Source: Shinella zoogloeoides
GTDB lineage: Bacteria; Pseudomonadota; Alphaproteobacteria; Rhizobiales; Rhizobiaceae
Length of the DNA: 64,000 nucleotides
Direction of reading: 5' to 3'
Assembly: GCF_030733845.1 (NCBI RefSeq)
Contig: NZ_CP132310.1
Location: 1 to 64,000, forward strand
Shown: positions 1-6,620 of the stretch, piece after piece
Position numbering within the stretch: the first letter of the stretch is position 1
Layout: each line of letters starts with the position of its first letter
Made by a program: the position numbers and the translations under genes
Notes under the pieces: generated by a model
What the model was told of the DNA's origin: nothing
The model's database searches: none
What the model saw: only the letters and a program-made list of their open reading frames with translations

Positions 1-777
1 ATGGCAAAGAACAAGGCACAGAAGGCAGTAGTCGAAACCGTCGTAGTCGACACGCCCATCACCGACCACGAAGCCGCTATTCTGTCGGCGCTCGAAGGCG
101 ACAACGCCAATACTGACCCGGTCCAGTCCGATGCAGGCCCGGCCCCGGTCGACGGCGCAGTTGAACTGTCGCTGCCGCAGATCGCCGACAGCTACACCGA
201 GGACGAGAAGCTCGCCATGGCCAAGAAGGTCGCCAAGGGCTTCGAGGACCGGAGCGCCTACGAGAAGCAGAAGAACCCGAACAACGACCGGATCCACAAG
301 AACCTCGACAAGACGCGCGCCAAGCTGACGCTGCCCTCGGCGGCGGCCATCCTCATCGCGGCCCAGGTCGAGCCCGACTTCATCAACCGGTCGCAGTCGG
401 AAGGCTCCCGCTTCAACGTCTACGCGGCGGACAAGCTCGCTGACCTGGTGAAGGGCCTTCGCGACGGGGCGCTGACCAACAAGATCAACATCGCCATCTG
501 CAGGAGCCTCTTCGCCTTCCGGGCGGCGGGTGAGAAGTTCACCGGGGAGATGGCGAAGGCAGCGGCGTGCGACAAGATGAAGGTCAGCGCCGCCATGCAG
601 AAGATCCTCATCCGCCACACCGTCGACCCGGGCACGATGTCGACGCAGACCTCCTCCACCATGACGGCGCTCCAGACGATGGGCATCGTCAAGAACACGG
701 GATCTTTCCGGGCGCCGGTCTATGAACTGACCGACACGCCGCAGACCAAGCGCCTCCAGGAGGTGCTGGCAGCGTAA
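1..777 (+). CDS. Hypothetical phage protein
   Basis: This is a 258-residue open frame whose ATG is base 1 of the window, so the true start could lie further upstream. I do not recognise a domain. The first 60 residues are acidic and proline/alanine-rich and look disordered. The rest is a charged, mostly helical segment of about 190 residues, and the last 25 residues (ending KRLQEVLAA) look helical. No signal peptide or membrane segment is visible. The reading frame has the high-GC third positions of the other phage genes, and a factor-independent terminator follows 25 bases after the stop, so this is the last gene of a unit that enters from the left. Confidence 0.75.
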   Translation: MAKNKAQKAVVETVVVDTPITDHEAAILSALEGDNANTDPVQSDAGPAPVDGAVELSLPQIADSYTEDEKLAMAKKVAKGFEDRSAYEKQKNPNNDRIHKNLDKTRAKLTLPSAAAILIAAQVEPDFINRSQSEGSRFNVYAADKLADLVKGLRDGALTNKINIAICRSLFAFRAAGEKFTGEMAKAAACDKMKVSAAMQKILIRHTVDPGTMSTQTSSTMTALQTMGIVKNTGSFRAPVYELTDTPQTKRLQEVLAA

Positions 778-801
778 GGTTTCACCCGGACTGATGAAGA
801 G

Positions 802-826
802 GGGCAGCGCTGGGGCTGCCCTTTTT
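802..826 (+). terminator. Factor-independent terminator after the first gene
   Basis: A perfect 7-bp stem GGGCAGC/GCTGCCC with a 6-base loop is followed by five T residues. It ends the transcript of the upstream gene. Confidence 0.85.
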
Positions 827-900
827 CGTGCGCTGACGAAGCCCATGGGTATCCGTGGCGCACCATGGGCGGCCTAGGGTGAAAGCAGGCGGCGCGGGGA

Positions 901-925
901 TGGGGAACCGGTGGGCTCCATGGGA
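901..925 (+). repeat. 25-base direct repeat, copy 1
   Basis: Bases 901-925 are identical to 1729-1753. Both copies start TGGGGAACCGG and contain a CCATGG palindrome. The copies flank the two-gene cassette at 1076-1638. Confidence 0.85.
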
Positions 926-1030
926 GCCGGCGCTGGCTGCCCGGTCCATGGTCGACCAGGCCCTTTTCAGGCCAGGCTTCCCTATTTCGCCATTTACCGA
1001 AAGCGCCCTTTAGCTACCAGCCGCAACCCG

Positions 1031-1059
1031 TTGGCAGATTTGCGATGATTGATTATCGA
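1031..1059 (+). promoter_or_regulatory. Sigma70-type promoter
   Basis: TTGGCA, a 17-base spacer and TATCGA lie just upstream of the ribosome site AAAGGAG and the ATG at 1076. This promoter does not contain the 18-bp operator found at most other promoters here. Confidence 0.5.
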
Positions 1060-1075
1060 ACAAAGGAGATGACCA

Positions 1076-1330
1076 ATGAAAACTGTTCTGATCACCTTCG
1101 CAGAGAAGCCCTGCAAAGACTATCCGCTCGCCGTCGTCGTGATCGACCCTGACAAGAACTGGCCTGCTCCGCAGCGTGGGCAAGAACATCTCGTCCGCTC
1201 GATGCGCGATGCCCGCCTTTACGCCAACGGCCTGTGCGCGGGCGCTCATATCGCCTCTGCCTACGATCGCACCTGGCCCGTCAATCCGACCGTCGACGAA
1301 CGCCTCCTCGAACAGACCCTGACTAAGTGA
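1076..1330 (+). CDS. Hypothetical small protein
   Basis: An 84-residue protein I do not recognise. A strong ribosome site (AAAGGAG, 7 bases before the ATG) supports the start. The sequence alternates hydrophobic strands (VLITF, AVVVID) with a helical middle, suggesting a small soluble alpha/beta fold. It overlaps the next gene by four bases (GTGA), so the two are probably translated together from the promoter at 1031. Confidence 0.65.
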   Translation: MKTVLITFAEKPCKDYPLAVVVIDPDKNWPAPQRGQEHLVRSMRDARLYANGLCAGAHIASAYDRTWPVNPTVDERLLEQTLTK

Positions 1331-1638
1331 GAACCGTCATGACCCTGTTCATCCGCTCCTGCGAAGACAACTTCCGCAACCGCAAACAAGACCTGAAGAT
1401 CGAGGCCGTGCTCACCACGGCCGACGACAAGGCCGTTGCCCGTCTGACGATCCTTTATGCCGACGAAGGGATGACCATCACCACGAAAGTCCTCGATCCC
1501 GTGGCCGCCTACCAATACCCGATCATGTGCGAGGCCCATCTCGCCATGTGCATCCTCAAAACCCTGCACGAGGCCACGACCGCCCGTGACCTGGCCTTCT
1601 CGCCGAAGATCACCGAGCCCCTGCCCCTGATCATCTAA
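1327..1638 (+). CDS. Hypothetical small protein
   Basis: A 103-residue protein of unknown function. The GTG at 1327 overlaps the upstream stop in a GTGA arrangement; an ATG at 1339 in the same frame is the alternative. No motif or membrane segment is visible. With the preceding gene it forms a two-gene cassette bounded on both sides by CCATGG-rich non-coding DNA and a 25-base direct repeat. Confidence 0.6.
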   Translation: MRTVMTLFIRSCEDNFRNRKQDLKIEAVLTTADDKAVARLTILYADEGMTITTKVLDPVAAYQYPIMCEAHLAMCILKTLHEATTARDLAFSPKITEPLPLII

Positions 1639-1929
1639 GCCCTAGAGCGCGCACCCAGCGCGCCCTTGCGGCCACCTGCCTCGACCATGGTGCTCCGAGG
1701 CCAGACAAGGAACTATCCGGAACGGTTTTGGGGAACCGGTGGGCTCCATGGGACTCGGGGTAGGTCCGATGGCTCGACCTACCCCTCTGTTTCCGCCGCC
1801 TGACGCCCGTGGGCGCGTTCGGCGCCCCATGGGGCTGTCACGGCCCATCCAACCCCTCCGCCGCCTCCCACGGGCGTCCCATGGCGTTTTCCCGCTACGC
1901 CAAAAGCCTCCCCGAAGGGAGGCTGGTGA
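1639..1929. other. Non-coding stretch with CCATGG palindromes, second copy
   Basis: No frame here has a ribosome site or a protein-like sequence. It carries CCATGG at 1685, 1746, 1827 and 1879 and the second copy of the 25-base repeat. It separates a rightward gene pair from the end of a leftward three-gene unit, so it also serves as a convergent terminator zone, though no clear T-tailed hairpin was found. Confidence 0.55.
1729..1753 (+). repeat. 25-base direct repeat, copy 2
   Basis: Exact second copy of 901-925, located in the non-coding stretch that follows the 1076-1638 gene pair. Confidence 0.85.
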
Positions 1930-2130
1930 TTATCGGCTGAAGATCCGGGCGTCGCGCCGGCGGTTGTTGGCGAAGAAGGTGGAGATCGAGTGGCTGGGCA
2001 TCTCCATCTCCTCCAGCTCGTCGAGATCGTATGTGTCATAAGCGGCCGCCCTCGCCTGGATGGTCGCTTTCTTGAAGCGGTGCGGCTCGACCAGGGCTTC
2101 GGCGGAGGAATGAACGGTGTGGTCTCTCAT
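1930..2130 (-). CDS. Hypothetical small protein
   Basis: A 66-residue minus-strand protein, third in an overlapping unit. The start ATG at 2130 overlaps the stop of the upstream gene as ATGA; a longer upstream extension of this frame would run through that gene and is not credible. It has an acidic middle (DTYDLDELEEMEM) and a basic C-terminus (NNRRRDARIF). No family is recognised. Confidence 0.55.
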   Translation of the reverse strand: MRDHTVHSSAEALVEPHRFKKATIQARAAAYDTYDLDELEEMEMPSHSISTFFANNRRRDARIFSR

Positions 2131-2318
2131 TTGCGTCTCTCGCAGGCAAGTTTGAGGGTGAGGGTCTGCCCGGTGGGCAGTTGGATCTTCCGGATCGGGA
2201 AGCGGGTGGCAGCCTCGGTGCATTCGGCGGCGGTCTCGTAGACCTCGATCGCCTGGCTCTCGATGGCAGGGCTGGCGCCAGGGGCGCCAACCAGGGTCAT
2301 GAGGATCAGCTCAAACAT
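2127..2318 (-). CDS. Hypothetical small, possibly exported protein
   Basis: A 63-residue protein that starts with a hydrophobic stretch (MFELILMTLVGAPGA) which could be a signal peptide or membrane anchor, followed by a polar tail containing one pair of Cys residues. Its ATG overlaps the stop of the preceding minus-strand gene and its stop overlaps the next start, so all three are translationally coupled. Function unknown. Confidence 0.55.
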   Translation of the reverse strand: MFELILMTLVGAPGASPAIESQAIEVYETAAECTEAATRFPIRKIQLPTGQTLTLKLACERRK

Positions 2319-2475
2319 TCAGGTCCGAGCCTTCGACGGCGCCGACGAAGAGGATGCCGGTGAGGAGGATCGCCAGGACGATCTGGAACCGGTTGGTTTC
2401 GGTCGGCTCGTAGTAGGCAAGGGCTGCTCGTCCAGCCGTGTAGAGGCCAGCGGCGGCGACAAGGAGAAATTTCAT
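2311..2475 (-). CDS. Small membrane protein
   Basis: A 54-residue protein, first of three overlapping minus-strand genes. It has an N-terminal hydrophobic segment (KFLLVAAAGLYTAG) and a second one (FQIVLAILLTGILFVGAV), so it may cross the membrane twice. The stop overlaps the ATG at 2318. A GGAG-like ribosome site precedes the start. Its size would fit an accessory membrane protein, but no family is recognised. Confidence 0.55.
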   Translation of the reverse strand: MKFLLVAAAGLYTAGRAALAYYEPTETNRFQIVLAILLTGILFVGAVEGSDLNV

Positions 2476-2523
2476 GGGTGTGCTCCAGGGGCGCGGGATG
2501 CCCGGGTGGATTGTTGCGAATAT

Positions 2524-2551
2524 GTGAGCACGCTATCTCTAGCGTGCTCAC
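2524..2551. terminator. Perfect stem-loop between two minus-strand genes
   Basis: GTGAGCACGCT and AGCGTGCTCAC form a perfect 11-bp stem with a 6-base loop. It lies directly after the stop of the 193-residue gene on the minus strand. There is no run of T residues, so it may work as an RNA 3' end or processing site rather than a classical terminator. It overlaps the degenerate operator at 2548. Confidence 0.55.
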
Positions 2552-2565
2552 TAAGCACTTACTTA
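2548..2565. promoter_or_regulatory. Operator-family site (degenerate left half)
   Basis: TCACTAAGCACTTACTTA: the right half TTACTTA is perfect and the left half matches poorly. It overlaps the stop codon of the minus-strand gene 2563-3144. Confidence 0.4.
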
Positions 2566-3144
2566 TTCAGCAGCTTTCGAAAGATCGATATTGAACTTTG
2601 CTGCAAGCTTGATCGTCGCATCGTTCTGCAAGTTCATGCGAAACTCGCTCTTGTTGATGCTGCGCAGAATGTTGAGCGCTTCAAGCGCTTTCAGCGAAGA
2701 GCGATGCTGAGACGCGACAGTCGAGTCAGCGACTTGCTTTGCGTTCTGCGCAGTGAGCGCGCGCTTCTTCGCGTCTTTGATCTTGTAGTGCGAAGAGCAT
2801 GCATGCGTTGCGTCTTCGCGCGTGAACGCGATGTCTGCGCGCTCGAAAGCGAGCGCAGTCAGAAACACGCAACGATTCATTTCGTTGAAATCGCGTGCAG
2901 CGATTTCATCGACAGCGAAGCGCGACAGATTGCGCAGCTTGTCGATTTCATAGACGTCGTTTTCGAAGACGCGAACGTCAACTTGCGCGTTCGCTAAGAA
3001 CGCGACGAGCTTTTCAGAATTGTTGCACTCTTTTGCGAAGTTGCGCAGCTTGTCGCGATTGCTCTCGCTCATCTTGTCAGCTTTGATAGCTGCATCGATG
3101 CGAGCATTGATAGCAGTCGAGAATGTGTTGTTGTTGTCAGTCAT
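2563..3144 (-). CDS. Hypothetical protein of atypical composition
   Basis: A 193-residue, highly charged and apparently all-helical protein with no recognised domain. It is rich in Asn, Lys, Asp and Ala and low in Gly and Pro. Its codon use differs from the neighbours: AT-rich third positions and frequent AAA, GAA and TTC, in a local AT-rich island that continues to about 3390. This points to a separate origin. Transcription probably starts at the operator-containing promoter 3161-3189, and a purine tract (GAGAGAGA) precedes the ATG, as in several replication genes of this phage. A perfect hairpin follows the stop. Confidence 0.7.
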   Translation of the reverse strand: MTDNNNTFSTAINARIDAAIKADKMSESNRDKLRNFAKECNNSEKLVAFLANAQVDVRVFENDVYEIDKLRNLSRFAVDEIAARDFNEMNRCVFLTALAFERADIAFTREDATHACSSHYKIKDAKKRALTAQNAKQVADSTVASQHRSSLKALEALNILRSINKSEFRMNLQNDATIKLAAKFNIDLSKAAE

Positions 3145-3160
3145 AGTCTTGTCTCTCTCT

Positions 3161-3189
3161 AGTGTAAGTCAGTGATGACTTATGTTGAA
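3161..3189 (-). promoter_or_regulatory. Promoter with embedded operator, minus strand
   Basis: On the minus strand TTCAAC, a 17-base spacer and TACACT. The spacer is filled by the palindrome TAAGTCAGTGATGACTTA (3165-3182), placed as at 16061 and 38723. Confidence 0.65.
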
Positions 3190-3571
3190 CATTGAAAACA
3201 GTAGCTCTGTGACATAGACGCAAGTGTGCTTGGGATGCGTCGCATGTCATCTATTCGATTGTCAAAGAACTGAAGCGCTTTGCTTCAATCAACTGAGCTA
3301 CTTGCTCTCTGTTGATGAATATAACTTAGCAGTGTGCTGTCAGAGATGCAAGCGAAGTCTTAGAAAAAAGCGTGTCAAATCAAGGGGATACCTTCATCGC
3401 TCACCAACATCCCGGTTCCCAAGCCACCTCCCCGATGTGTCCCGTCGAGCCGGACCTTGACCTAAGTTGCACCCTACCCCGGAAACCAGACCCGTAATTC
3501 CCCAGTCCACCTCCCCTTGACTGGGTAGCCGGGACGTTCGATGTCTGGCGCGGGGACGCTGGGAACTTTGC
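3190..3571. other. Gene-free stretch with short inverted repeats
   Basis: No gene is supported. The first 200 bases are AT-richer and contain small inverted repeats (GAAGC/GCTTC near 3272; ATCAAC/GTTGAT near 3288-3316). The second half is GC-rich, with CCCAGT/ACTGGG around 3503-3528, and leads into the ATG at 3572. A promoter for the next gene is expected here, but no convincing -35/-10 pair could be chosen. Confidence 0.5.
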
Positions 3572-4243
3572 ATGAGCAACATGACGATCAAGGAATGGCT
3601 GAAGCGGACGCGTTGGCCCTGGAAGGAGCCTGTGCGAGCACAGCACCCCTACCCGTGGATTCGAAACCCCCAGCGGCTACCAAAGCGGAAATCGCCTGAC
3701 CGGCACAGGCTCATCATCGAGTGGGCGATGGTCATCGCCGCGATCAGTTCTGGCGCTGCGACCGTCTACGGCGCCTACTATGCTTCCCAGCAGTATGAGA
3801 TGTCCCGCAAGGCGCTGACGATGAACGACCGGAACCGCTCCTTCAGCGAGTTCATGGTGACGGTCAAGAACCTCTGCGGCTTTATGGGCGAACTCGACGT
3901 GAGTGTGGATGACCTGTTCGGGCCGAAGGATGTGGATAATCGCGTCATGATTACGCAGCTCCTGCAACGCGCCCAAGCCGCGTCAGACGACCTGAACACC
4001 TGGCTCGATACCGACGAACGCGAGCAACTCACCCGTATCGTGCAGTTTTTGAACCGGCTGTTTATGCCGTTCGCGCTGTTTCGCCTGACGCAGCAGCCAA
4101 CCGAGATGGTCCAACCAGATCTATCAATTGCCGGCCATACGACGCTGGTTTGCGAGATGTTTGCGAAGGACGTGCAGACCTGGTTCTCGACAGGTGTCGT
4201 GCCCCGCGAATTTGACCTGAAGTATCTCTATAAGGCGAAATAG
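3572..4243 (+). CDS. Single-pass membrane protein, unknown function
   Basis: A 223-residue protein with a basic N-terminus, one membrane segment at about residues 48-70 (WAMVIAAISSGAATVYGAYY), and a mostly helical domain of about 150 residues after it. The positive-inside pattern puts the N-terminus in the cytoplasm. It is a lone rightward gene followed by the tRNA pair. It resembles many phage-encoded membrane proteins of unknown role; superinfection exclusion is one possibility, but nothing in the sequence proves it. An in-frame ATG at 3581 is an alternative start. Confidence 0.7.
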   Translation: MSNMTIKEWLKRTRWPWKEPVRAQHPYPWIRNPQRLPKRKSPDRHRLIIEWAMVIAAISSGAATVYGAYYASQQYEMSRKALTMNDRNRSFSEFMVTVKNLCGFMGELDVSVDDLFGPKDVDNRVMITQLLQRAQAASDDLNTWLDTDEREQLTRIVQFLNRLFMPFALFRLTQQPTEMVQPDLSIAGHTTLVCEMFAKDVQTWFSTGVVPREFDLKYLYKAK

Positions 4244-4276
4244 CTAATTCGCGTTATCCGCTTTTCGTTAAATGGC
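4234..4276. repeat. Dispersed TTTCGC/GCTA element
   Basis: Contains GCGAA-ATAGCTAA-TTCGC (4235-4252) followed by ATCCGCTTTTCG, the same word that forms the arms of the inverted repeat upstream of parA (6088-6127). It overlaps the end of the membrane-protein gene. Confidence 0.55.
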
Positions 4277-4278
4277 TC

Positions 4279-4307
4279 TTGACTGTGGGTAAGTGCTTAC
4301 TTAGGAT
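4279..4307 (+). promoter_or_regulatory. tRNA promoter with embedded operator
   Basis: TTGACT, a 17-base spacer and TAGGAT end 12 bases before the first tRNA. The spacer contains TGGGTAAGTGCTTACTTA (4286-4303), so expression of the tRNAs appears to be under the genome-wide operator. Confidence 0.75.
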
Positions 4308-4319
4308 CGGCGCTGTCAA

Positions 4320-4396
4320 TGCGGGATAGAGCAGTCCGGTAGCTCGCCAGCCTCATAAGCTGGAGGTCGAGGGTTCGAATCCCTCTCCCGCAACCA
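4320..4396 (+). tRNA. tRNA-Met(CAT), initiator-like
   Basis: A 77-base tRNA with acceptor stem TGCGGGA/TCCCGCA, discriminator A and an encoded CCA end. The anticodon loop is CTCATAA and the T-loop GTTCGAAT. The D-arm and variable region (GAGCAGTCCGGTAGCTCG) resemble bacterial initiator tRNA. The first pair is T-A, where initiators have a mismatch, and the anticodon stem CCAGC/GCTGG lacks the three G-C pairs typical of initiators. It could act as an initiator-like tRNA, as elongator Met, or, if modified to lysidine, as Ile. Confidence 0.9.
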
Positions 4397-4400
4397 ATTT

Positions 4401-4476
4401 TGGGGAGTAGCTCAGATGGTAGAGCTGGCGACTGTTAATCGCCCTGTCGCTGGTTCGAGCCCAGCCTCCTCAGCCA
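4401..4476 (+). tRNA. tRNA-Asn(GTT)
   Basis: A 76-base tRNA with acceptor stem TGGGGAG/CTCCTCA (one G-T pair), discriminator G and an encoded CCA. The anticodon stem GGCGA/TCGCC holds the loop CTGTTAA with anticodon GTT. The T-arm is GCTGG-TTCGAGC-CCAGC. It starts four bases after the tRNA-Met and is probably processed from the same transcript. Confidence 0.93.
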
Positions 4477-4523
4477 TTGTCTGCAAGGGATCGATCTATC
4501 TGGGGTCTGGCTGCCGTAGGTGC

Positions 4524-4640
4524 GTGAAGTGCCAGCAGGAGCTCGCCGACTACGCCGATGTGTTCGAGACGCCCTACCCCGCCGACGAACCAGTCGAGCC
4601 GATCCAGCTCGACCTTCCCTTCGAAGGAACCGACCATTGA
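4524..4640 (+). CDS. Hypothetical small acidic protein
   Basis: A short frame of 38 residues if it starts at the GTG at 4524; a longer version would run back into the tRNA-Asn gene and is unlikely. The sequence begins MKCQQEL and has an acidic, proline-containing tail (PADEPVEPIQLDLP). Its stop overlaps the TTG start of the next gene (TTGA), which supports translation. The ribosome site is weak. Confidence 0.4.
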   Translation: MKCQQELADYADVFETPYPADEPVEPIQLDLPFEGTDH

Positions 4641-5089
4641 CAACGATCGCCTACCGGGACGGTATCATGGCCGGCGACAGCCGGGCCTATTCCGGCGACA
4701 AGCATCCGATCGGCCACAAGCAGAAGATCTTCGCCCTGCCCGGCGGCCGCCTTGTCGGCGTCTCCAGCAGCGTCGTGGGCGCGCCGAACCATTTCATCAC
4801 CTGGCTGTGCTCCTTGGACCCGAAAATCTTTCTGGCGAGCGCTGTGGCCGATCAGGAGCATCTCGTCCAGGCGCTGGTCGTCGAGCCAAACGGAGACGCC
4901 TTCTACTGGAACGACGGCCGGACGTTCACCGGGCCGATCCAGGCCGACTACTATGCGATCGGCTCGGGACAGCAGACGGCACTCGCAGCGCTGACGCTCG
5001 GAAAGTCCGCCGCCGAGGCGATCGAGCTGGCGATCCTGCTCGACCCCTGGACAGGCGGCGATGTCCGGACGCTGGAGCATCCGAAATGA
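4637..5089 (+). CDS. Proteasome-like Ntn hydrolase
   Basis: A 150-residue protein. The TTG start at 4637 gives the N-terminus MTTIAYRDGIMAGDSR, the hallmark of phage proteins related to HslV and 20S proteasome beta subunits, in which removal of Met would expose a catalytic Thr. The Asp of AGDSR and the Lys of HKQKIFAL fall where the HslV active-site Asp and Lys lie. It is shorter than HslV (about 175 residues). No ATPase partner such as HslU is adjacent. A peptidase role in the cytoplasm is inferred; the substrate is unknown. Confidence 0.75.
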   Translation: MTTIAYRDGIMAGDSRAYSGDKHPIGHKQKIFALPGGRLVGVSSSVVGAPNHFITWLCSLDPKIFLASAVADQEHLVQALVVEPNGDAFYWNDGRTFTGPIQADYYAIGSGQQTALAALTLGKSAAEAIELAILLDPWTGGDVRTLEHPK

Positions 5090-5190
5090 TCTACGTCTAT
5101 GGCCTGTTCATGTGCGCGGTAACGATCATGGCGATTTCTGGCTATCGGCTTTTCGCGAAATCCGGAAATAGCCCTTTCGCGCTATTTTGA
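5086..5190 (+). CDS. Tiny membrane peptide
   Basis: A 34-residue frame whose ATG overlaps the upstream stop (ATGA). Residues 1-21 form one hydrophobic segment (YVYGLFMCAVTIMAISGY). Its second half is encoded by a TTTCGC/GCGAAA element, and it converges with the end of the minus-strand RHH gene, overlapping it by nine bases. It may be a real membrane peptide or chance coding over the repeat. Confidence 0.35.
   Translation: MIYVYGLFMCAVTIMAISGYRLFAKSGNSPFALF
5127..5187. repeat. Dispersed TTTCGC/GCTA element
   Basis: Contains the perfect palindrome TTTCGCGAAA (5151-5160), flanked by GGCTATCGGCT and GGAAATAGCCCTTTCGCGC. It lies at the convergent end of the parA unit. Confidence 0.55.
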
Positions 5191-5436
5191 ACCGCCGTTG
5201 ACTTCCATCCACATCTCAAAGCTCTGCTCCAGGATGTCCTTCATCTGAAGCCCGTGAACGGCGGCCGCAGACTTGTAGCGCCGGTGGAAGGTCTCCGGAA
5301 CCTTGAAGCTCATGTCCTTCAAGCGCTCGCTCATGTTGTTGGCGGCGACCTGGGTCGACTGGCTGACGAAATCCATCTTCAGGCTGTTGGCGCTTGCCGG
5401 CTTCGGGACCGGGGCTTTGGTGGGTGCTTTGCTCAT
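5182..5436 (-). CDS. Ribbon-helix-helix partner of ParA
   Basis: An 84-residue protein with a disordered Pro/Lys/Ala-rich N-terminus and a C-terminal ribbon-helix-helix at about residues 42-78 (strand SFKVPETF, then two helices). It is encoded directly downstream of parA with a 4-base overlap. This is the layout of type Ib partition cassettes such as ParFG, in which the small RHH protein binds the centromere and represses the operon, and its flexible N-terminus stimulates the ATPase. The role is inferred from fold and neighbourhood. Confidence 0.7.
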   Translation of the reverse strand: MSKAPTKAPVPKPASANSLKMDFVSQSTQVAANNMSERLKDMSFKVPETFHRRYKSAAAVHGLQMKDILEQSFEMWMEVNGGSK

Positions 5437-6080
5437 GCTGCCTTCTCCGAAAGTTCGTTCATTCTGGTCACGATCTCGGATGCGAGACCGTCAGCCCGTT
5501 CGTTCAGCGTGGTGAATGTCGTCTCTGCTACCGAGCGGCCGGCGTCCTGGGCCTTCTGATACCCGGTCTTGGCCGTCAGATCGTTCTTGGCGATCTCGTA
5601 GCCCGTGGAGCGCAGGATCTGGCGCACCTCCTGGACGGAGGCTTCGCTTTCCGTGACCTTGTTCAGGACGATCATGATCCGGTCGCGCGGCACGCCTTTT
5701 TGCACCAGCTCGTTCGCGAACAGGATCTGAGGCTTCAGATCGTCCGTCGACAGGCCGGTGGGTATGATGACGAGCTGGGAGACGCGTGCGATCGCCAGGG
5801 AGGAATCGTCGCTGTCCGGTTTGCCGTCGGCAACGATCAGATCGAAGTTCTCGCGCTTGAAGTTCTTCGGCGACACGTAGGGTTCGGCATGAATGACCGG
5901 CTCCAGGCCGAGCTTCATGCGAAGGCCGACCCAATCGACCGAGGTAAGCTGCTTGGTGTTGAAGTCGGCGATCTTCACGCTCCATTCGGCCGAAGCGTAG
6001 GTCCGGGCGATCAGCCGCGCCAGGGTGGATTTGCCGACCCCGCCCTTTTGGGACAGGCATGCGATGACTAATTCGCTCAT
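5433..6080 (-). CDS. parA: ParA-family partition ATPase
   Basis: A 215-residue deviant Walker ATPase. The motif KGGVGKST is at residues 12-19, with the signature Lys at 12. The second Walker-like segment DLIVADGKP is near 80-88, and TGLSTDDLKP near 114 follows the ParA pattern. The short length without an N-terminal HTH places it with type Ib or orphan ParA proteins. It should segregate the phage replicon together with the RHH protein encoded next to it. A 15-bp inverted repeat sits just upstream at 6088-6127. In combination with RepC (52406-53488) it supports a plasmid-like prophage. Confidence 0.88.
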   Translation of the reverse strand: MSELVIACLSQKGGVGKSTLARLIARTYASAEWSVKIADFNTKQLTSVDWVGLRMKLGLEPVIHAEPYVSPKNFKRENFDLIVADGKPDSDDSSLAIARVSQLVIIPTGLSTDDLKPQILFANELVQKGVPRDRIMIVLNKVTESEASVQEVRQILRSTGYEIAKNDLTAKTGYQKAQDAGRSVAETTFTTLNERADGLASEIVTRMNELSEKAA

Positions 6081-6087
6081 TGGCTAT

Positions 6088-6127
6088 ATCCGCCTTTCGC
6101 TATTTCGTGTTCTAGCGAAAAGCGGAT
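6088..6127. promoter_or_regulatory. Inverted repeat upstream of parA, candidate centromere or operator
   Basis: ATCCGCCTTTCGCTA (6088-6102) and TAGCGAAAAGCGGAT (6113-6127) pair at 14 of 15 positions around a 10-base centre. It lies 8 bases upstream of the parA start, where small RHH proteins of partition cassettes bind. Its words recur at 4234, 5127, 7250, 12333, 23489 and 46634. Confidence 0.6.
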
Positions 6128-6149
6128 ACCTGATTTGGGTTAACAGAGT

Positions 6150-6620
6150 CTAGCGCTGGTCCGGATTCGGTGTGAACTGATCCAGGTCGAAGATCTCTTC
6201 CGAGGTGCTGATCGAGGTTTCGAGCACACGCCAGCGGAATTCGTAGCTGTCGGTCGCGTGGTCGCAGATCATCTCCGCACTGGCCGGGATCTGGTGCGTG
6301 TTTCGAAACTCGCGCTTCAGCTCCTCCTCGTCGAAGGCCATGTTAAGCTGGTAGTTGCTGAGCCGGGCCGCGCGCCGCTTAATGTTGAGGCGGATCGTCC
6401 GGATGTTCGAGGTCATCGGCGCCAGCAGATAGTCATCCGGACTGCTCAGGACGGGCAGGGTAGGCGCTTCGAACACCGGAATTTCGACTGCGCCGCCGCG
6501 AATGTGATTGTCGGAGATCTGCAGCCAGCCGATCATCTCGCTGCCGCACCAGACCTGCCAGCCGCGATCCGGCTCGCCGCCGGCCATCTGGCGCTGGTCG
6601 AGATCGAGGTAGCCGCCCAT
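6150..6620 (-). CDS. Hypothetical protein
   Basis: A 156-residue protein with no recognised domain. Its start overlaps the stop of the upstream kinase-like gene by one base (TAATG), so the two are co-translated. The N-terminal half contains several short beta-strand-like segments and the C-terminal half is acidic. It sits between the kinase-like gene and parA on the same strand; nothing in the sequence links it to either. Confidence 0.7.
   Translation of the reverse strand: MGGYLDLDQRQMAGGEPDRGWQVWCGSEMIGWLQISDNHIRGGAVEIPVFEAPTLPVLSSPDDYLLAPMTSNIRTIRLNIKRRAARLSNYQLNMAFDEEELKREFRNTHQIPASAEMICDHATDSYEFRWRVLETSISTSEEIFDLDQFTPNPDQR

Larger units (their letters stand above)
778..1075. other. Non-coding stretch with CCATGG palindromes
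   Basis: No convincing gene lies here. After the terminator the stretch carries CCATGG at 843, 863, 918 and 946, and one copy of a 25-base direct repeat (901-925) that recurs at 1729-1753. At about 982-1018 it holds a TTTCGC/GCTA element (ATTTCGCCATTT) that resembles those at 12333 and 23492. A promoter for the next gene closes the stretch. Confidence 0.6.

Noticed and set aside
1642..1848. A 68-codon minus-strand frame in the CCATGG-rich stretch
   Set aside because: Arg/Pro/Gly-rich, no ribosome site, and encoded mostly by repeats.
2131..2223. N-terminal extension of the small gene 1930-2130 to 2223
   Set aside because: It would run through the coding sequence of the gene before it; the ATGA overlap at 2127-2130 with a short product is more consistent.
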